From Spirochaetales bacterium (GTDB lineage Bacteria > Spirochaetota > Spirochaetia > SPDA01): a stretch of DNA of 8,926 nucleotides. The DNA lies in contig SPDA01000055.1 of the NCBI GenBank assembly GCA_004525155.1, positions 1-8,926 of the forward strand, read 5' to 3'. The notes under the pieces are model-generated. The model had not been told where the DNA came from and made no database searches. It saw only the letters and a list, made by a program, of their open reading frames with translations. The translations under genes and the position numbers were made by a program. Shown here piece after piece: positions 5,813-8,926 of this stretch (its first letter is position 1; each line of letters begins with the position of its first letter).

Positions 5813-7000
5813 TTAACCAGCCGCCTGTAAACGCAATTTTTCGATGAGTATCCGTCTTACCGCCTGGTTCAGCCTCGGGAGGGGCAGCCTTCCCTCCTGT
5901 ACCGCTTTGAACAGGCTGTCGCGGAGCGCCGCAGGTCTGCCGCCCGAGTAGATGACCATATCGCAGCCGGCTGCTACTGCCATCACCACAGCATCTTCCA
6001 TGCTGTAGGATTTGGAAAGCCCGGACATGATGAGGTCGTCCGATATAACGAGGCCCGTAAACCTCATATCCTTCCGGAGCATTCCTTCGATGAGTCCGGC
6101 GGACATGAGCGCGGGCACGCCATCCACATATGCATGGGACATCATGACGCCGCGCAGGCCGTATTTCTCCACAGCCTCCCTGAAAGGGTATACCAGGGAG
6201 GCGAACTCCTCGGCGCCGATATCGATAACCGAGGACAGCGCGTGAGGATCCGCCCCGCCGGAACCGGGAAAATGTTTTGCAACGGCAAGCACACCCTTCC
6301 CGTTCATGGCTGCGATAAAAACCCCGCCGTAGGCGGCTGCAATATCCGGATCCGCGCTGAATGAACGCCCCGCAAGCAGTTTTCCGGTTTCCGCCGTTAA
6401 AGGCTCCAGTACCGGGCCCAAGTTCATGGAAATGCCAGCATCCTTCAATTCCCCTGCCGAGGAAAGGTACAGGGTGCGGGCCTCCTCCGGAGTCATCGTC
6501 TCAGCCGCCCCGGAAGGCGGAGGCAGTATCGTAATCAGATCGCGGAAACGCTGAACAATGCCGCCTTCATGATCCACCGCTATAAAAGGCGCAACATGCA
6601 CGCCTTCAGCCGATACGGCCGTACTGACAGCCGCCGTAAACAGTTTCACTTTTTTGAGAGTAGCCGGTATGTTGAACTTGAAGAGGATAATACCGCCCGG
6701 CTTGAAAGCCCTAAGGACTGCGGCCTCCTCCTCCGGCAGGCTGCTGCCGTTCAATGGCATGAAGAGAACCTGCGAACATTTCTCCTTGAGCGTCATGAGA
6801 GACAGAAGACGTTCGGCGTGACAGGCGAGAACTTCCTCCGTTGTGCCGGGCCAGGCGGGACGGGAAATGACCGCTGCGGCTTCACCGGCCGTACCGCTTC
6901 CCGCGGCCCCTGCCCCTTCGATGACAACCGGAGAACGGCCGCAGGAAATAATGAAAAAAACCATCATTGCCGCCAAGGGCAGAAACCGGAAGCACTTCAT
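5813..7000 (-). CDS. Lipoprotein glycoside hydrolase family 3, NagZ-like beta-N-acetylhexosaminidase
   Basis: GH3 NagZ-type enzymes release beta-linked N-acetylglucosamine from peptidoglycan fragments or chitooligosaccharides. The protein has 395 residues. An N-terminal signal peptide ends in the lipobox I-I-S-C20, so it is probably lipid-anchored outside the cytoplasmic membrane. A low-complexity Ala/Gly linker (about 21-48) follows, then the TIM-barrel domain (about 60-390). Key motifs are VDHEGG (142-147, substrate-binding D143), KHFPG (242-246), the Asp-His dyad D251-P-H253 that acts as acid/base in NagZ-type enzymes, SHAYVD (288-293) and VISDDL with the nucleophile in D321/D322. No second GH3 domain is present, which fits NagZ rather than the long beta-glucosidases. 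The start is supported by AAAGG about eight bases upstream. It stands alone, convergent with the kinase. Substrate preference (muropeptide versus chitin fragments) cannot be told from sequence. Confidence 0.9.
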   Translation of the reverse strand: MKCFRFLPLAAMMVFFIISCGRSPVVIEGAGAAGSGTAGEAAAVISRPAWPGTTEEVLACHAERLLSLMTLKEKCSQVLFMPLNGSSLPEEEAAVLRAFKPGGIILFKFNIPATLKKVKLFTAAVSTAVSAEGVHVAPFIAVDHEGGIVQRFRDLITILPPPSGAAETMTPEEARTLYLSSAGELKDAGISMNLGPVLEPLTAETGKLLAGRSFSADPDIAAAYGGVFIAAMNGKGVLAVAKHFPGSGGADPHALSSVIDIGAEEFASLVYPFREAVEKYGLRGVMMSHAYVDGVPALMSAGLIEGMLRKDMRFTGLVISDDLIMSGLSKSYSMEDAVVMAVAAGCDMVIYSGGRPAALRDSLFKAVQEGRLPLPRLNQAVRRILIEKLRLQAAG

Positions 7001-7040
7001 CTGATCAGCCTTTTCTCCATGGCGCCTCCCGCGGAAACAA

Positions 7041-7046
7041 AGTATA
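7041..7046 (-). promoter_or_regulatory. Possible -10 box of the GH3 lipoprotein gene
   Basis: TATACT on the minus strand lies about 40 bases before the ATG at 7000. No convincing -35 is found at 16-18 bp upstream (TAGCCT at 17 bp), and the region is otherwise GC-rich, so this is the best available site rather than a strong one. Confidence 0.3.
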
Positions 7047-7207
7047 CAAATTTACCTTGGCAAAGGCTACACTGCAGGGAAGTGTATATGGCGCCGGAAA
7101 GGATGCCGGCGCGCATGCCGGACTCTTCGGGCCGGGAAACTCGACGGAAAATTCCATCATCCTGCAGAACGCCGACCTTCCGGAATCCGCCGGAATAACA
7201 GCCTGAC
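7047..7207. other. Intergenic stretch without a recognised gene, containing an inverted repeat
   Basis: I see no supportable gene between the GH3 start and the sugar-operon promoter. A plus-strand frame ending at a TGA (7204-7206) reads FTLAKATLQGSVYGAGKDAG and then AHAGLF. It is short, has no ribosome binding site or clear start, and resembles no family convincingly, so it may be a gene remnant or chance. TTCCGG (7178-7183) and CCGGAA (7190-7195) form a perfect inverted repeat with a 6-bp spacer, ending 12 bp before the -35 box of the ABC operon, where it could be an operator or a weak hairpin. Confidence 0.4.
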
Positions 7208-7236
7208 TTGACATATTTTAAAGCAAGACATACAAT
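7208..7236 (+). promoter_or_regulatory. Near-consensus sigma70 promoter of the sugar ABC operon
   Basis: TTGACA (7208-7213) is a perfect -35 box, followed after 17 bp by TACAAT (7231-7236), a five-of-six -10 box. Transcription should start near 7243, leaving a leader of about 77 bases before the ATG at 7320. This is the strongest -35/-10 pair in the window and marks the ATPase as the first gene of its operon. I found no convincing riboswitch fold in the leader. Confidence 0.7.
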
Positions 7237-7319
7237 TACGTTAACGGATCATGAGCAGTTCCTGTCCTTTAAGCCGAAGAATTGCCTGATCATCACGAGG
7301 CTGTCCGCGAGGTGCGCTA

Positions 7320-8840
7320 ATGGGACAACAGATCCTGCAGATGGAGAGAATCGACAAACGCTTCACCGGTGTACAAGCCCTGAAGCAGGTGGATTTCGAC
7401 CTCGAAGCGGGAGAGATCCACGCTCTCGTCGGGGAGAACGGCGCCGGCAAATCGACCCTGATGAAGGTCCTCGTGGGCATCAATTCGAAAGACGCAGGCT
7501 TTATCCGCTATTTTGACCATTTTTTCAATCCCCGGGACCCGAAACATGCCATGGAAATGGGCATCGGGATCATCCACCAGGAATTGAACATGATGGACCA
7601 TCTCACCGTTGCCCAGAACATTTTCATAGGCCGGGAACCCACAGGGCCCATGGGCCTGTTCCTCGACAAGCGCGAACAGAACCGGCGGACCGCAGAGCTG
7701 TTTTCCAGGCTGAAGATGAACATCGACCCTACCGATCTGCTTTCCCGATTGACCGTCGGCAAACAGCAGATGGTGGAAATCGCCAAGGCCGTTTCACACA
7801 GCCTGCGGATCCTGATTCTTGATGAACCGACTGCTGCCTTAACCGATACGGAAATTAAGGAGCTCTTCACGATCATGCGCGATTTGGCCTCCAAGGGTGT
7901 CGGGATGATTCATATATCTCACCGCCTGGATGAAATTCACAGGATAGCCGATCGGGTCACGGTTCTGCGCGACGGCGAGCGCGTGGATACGAAGAAAACT
8001 TCCGAGGTGACCAAACCGGACATAATCAACATGATGGTCGGCCGCGTCATCTACGAACAACCCAAATCCAAAAGCAACGTAGCGCCGGACGCGCCCGTAG
8101 TCCTTAAGGTAAACAAGCTGAATGCCGGCAAACTGGTACGGGATGTGAGCTTCGAACTGCGAAAGGGAGAGATCCTCGGCTTTGCAGGGCTGATAGGCGC
8201 CGGCAGAACCGAAACCGCGCGGGCCATTTTCGGTGCCGACGAGGTCCAAAGCGGCACAATCGAGATTGGGGGTCGAAGGGTATCCATCAGGTCGCCGGAA
8301 GATGCCGTTGTCCGCGGGCTTGGATACCTTTCCGAAGATCGCAAACGCTACGGCCTCGCCGTCAACTTGAGCGTAAAGGATAATCTCGTCATGGCGACCT
8401 ACGACAGTTTCGCGCGCGGCCTTTTTATCCAGGCGAACAAGGTGCAGAAGGTGAGCCAGGAGTACATCGACAAACTCAACATCAAGACGCCTTCTCTCGA
8501 GCAGCTCCTGCGGAACCTCTCCGGAGGAAACCAGCAGAAGGTGGTCATAGCGAAGTGGCTTATATGCAACTGCGATATTCTCATCTTTGACGAACCGACG
8601 CGCGGAATCGATGTCGGCGCGAAGAGCGAGATCTATACCCTGATGAACGAGCTGGTGCGGGAAGGAAAATCCATCATCATGATCTCATCTGAACTGCCGG
8701 AGATTCTCCGCATGAGCGACCGAATCGTTGTCATGTGCGAAGGACGGGTAACCGGCGAACTTGCGATAGAAAAAGCGAGCCAGGGGGCAATCATGGAGTA
8801 CGCGACCATGGGCCACCAGGAAGTACTTACCGGGGGTTGA
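7320..8840 (+). CDS. Simple-sugar ABC importer, double ATP-binding subunit (RbsA/MglA type)
   Basis: This cytoplasmic subunit powers import of a monosaccharide such as ribose, galactose or xylose. It has 506 residues with two fused nucleotide-binding domains, the normal arrangement and length. The first domain (about 4-240) has Walker A GENGAGKST (38-46), Q-loop Q87, the signature-like LTVGKQQ (144-150), Walker B ILILDE (164-169) and switch H201. The second (about 260-500) has the degenerate Walker A GLIGAGRTE with Arg at 296 in place of Lys, signature LSGGNQQ (400-406) and Walker B with D424-E425. The degenerate second site is normal for this family. GAGGTG five bases before the ATG supports the start. 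The next gene begins six bases after the stop and is probably the permease. No periplasmic binding protein precedes it, so it is either downstream or elsewhere. The sugar cannot be told from the ATPase. Confidence 0.95.
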   Translation: MGQQILQMERIDKRFTGVQALKQVDFDLEAGEIHALVGENGAGKSTLMKVLVGINSKDAGFIRYFDHFFNPRDPKHAMEMGIGIIHQELNMMDHLTVAQNIFIGREPTGPMGLFLDKREQNRRTAELFSRLKMNIDPTDLLSRLTVGKQQMVEIAKAVSHSLRILILDEPTAALTDTEIKELFTIMRDLASKGVGMIHISHRLDEIHRIADRVTVLRDGERVDTKKTSEVTKPDIINMMVGRVIYEQPKSKSNVAPDAPVVLKVNKLNAGKLVRDVSFELRKGEILGFAGLIGAGRTETARAIFGADEVQSGTIEIGGRRVSIRSPEDAVVRGLGYLSEDRKRYGLAVNLSVKDNLVMATYDSFARGLFIQANKVQKVSQEYIDKLNIKTPSLEQLLRNLSGGNQQKVVIAKWLICNCDILIFDEPTRGIDVGAKSEIYTLMNELVREGKSIIMISSELPEILRMSDRIVVMCEGRVTGELAIEKASQGAIMEYATMGHQEVLTGG

Positions 8841-8845
8841 AGGAT

Positions 8846-8926
8846 ATGACAGATGTGAAAGTCGAAAACAATCGAATGCAGCGGTTCCGGGAGCGGGGGC
8901 TCAAGTGGATTCTTGCACCCGGTGCA
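8846..8926 (+). CDS. Probable sugar ABC permease, first 27 residues only (runs off right edge)
   Basis: The frame is open from an ATG at 8846 to the window end and begins MTDVKVENNRMQRFRERG, a short polar, positively charged N-terminus as found before the first membrane helix of RbsC/MglC permeases. No membrane segment is reached yet. The assignment rests mainly on position: the stop of the ATPase at 8840 is five bases away, as in rbs/mgl-type operons. The ATG has GAAGGA almost touching it (one-base spacing), so GTG at 8855 (ten-base spacing from AGGA) is a possible alternative start. Confidence 0.65.
   Translation, partial: MTDVKVENNRMQRFRERGLKWILAPGA

Noticed and set aside
6569..7198. Plus-strand open frame of 209 codons over the GH3 gene start
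   Set aside because: It is antisense to the GH3 coding region with no recognisable domain and an Arg/Pro-rich composition typical of a shadow frame.
7047..7206. Possible serine-hydrolase or beta-helix fragment (AHAGLF, LQGSVYGAG)
   Set aside because: Short motif resemblances only, in a frame without start or ribosome binding site. Not enough to name a family.
7251..7289. 12-codon upstream reading frame in the sugar-operon leader
   Set aside because: No ribosome binding site, no attenuator hairpin or codon pattern suggesting a leader peptide. Likely chance.
1..8926. CRISPR arrays, tRNA or rRNA genes, insertion sequences, phage genes
   Set aside because: No regularly spaced repeats, cloverleaf-like or rRNA sequence, transposase or phage motifs were recognised on either strand.

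Overview
The window looks like chromosomal DNA from a strictly or mainly anaerobic bacterium of moderate GC content. It carries an aldehyde:ferredoxin oxidoreductase gene (a tungstopterin, oxygen-sensitive enzyme family), a GAF/HisKA_2 histidine kinase of a type frequent in anaerobes, a lipoprotein NagZ-like hydrolase and a sugar ABC transporter. A spirochaete (Treponema/Spirochaeta-like) is my best guess from the overall character of the proteins, but nothing here proves it.

Layout. Positions 1-1592 (minus strand) hold a two-gene unit: a zinc-dependent medium-chain alcohol/polyol dehydrogenase, then 28 bp later an aldehyde:ferredoxin oxidoreductase that runs off the left edge. The dehydrogenase has a one-base frameshift near 705-707. 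Restoring the frame recovers a typical C-terminus ending at 592. A sigma70-like promoter and an 8-bp dyad lie upstream (1641-1709). Positions 1593-2009 otherwise hold no intact gene, only the plus-strand remnant of a GGDEF (diguanylate cyclase) domain. Positions 2010-2447 (minus) encode a tandem CBS-domain protein with its own candidate promoter and a palindrome in its leader. Positions 2562-3977 (minus) encode pyruvate kinase; an extended -10 promoter sits so close to its ATG that the mRNA is probably leaderless. Divergent from it, 4073-5803 (plus) encodes a soluble GAF-HisKA_2-HATPase histidine kinase. It converges, with a 9-bp gap, on a minus-strand lipoprotein of glycoside hydrolase family 3 (5813-7000). 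After a roughly 320-bp gap with a near-consensus promoter comes a simple-sugar ABC operon: an RbsA/MglA-type double ATPase (7320-8840), then the first 27 codons of what is probably the permease, cut by the right edge.

How the genes fit together. The dehydrogenase and the oxidoreductase make a plausible alcohol -> aldehyde -> carboxylate route that would reduce NAD and then ferredoxin. Pyruvate kinase, the NagZ-like cell-wall/amino-sugar hydrolase and the sugar importer belong to carbon uptake and glycolysis, but they are separate transcription units and no direct link is shown. I found no rRNA, tRNA, CRISPR, insertion sequence or phage gene. I do not see a clear new multi-gene system. The most unusual items are the frameshifted dehydrogenase, the probable leaderless pyk transcript, the GGDEF remnant, the Cys-rich GAF sensor and a Ser-to-Ala change in the pyruvate kinase potassium site.
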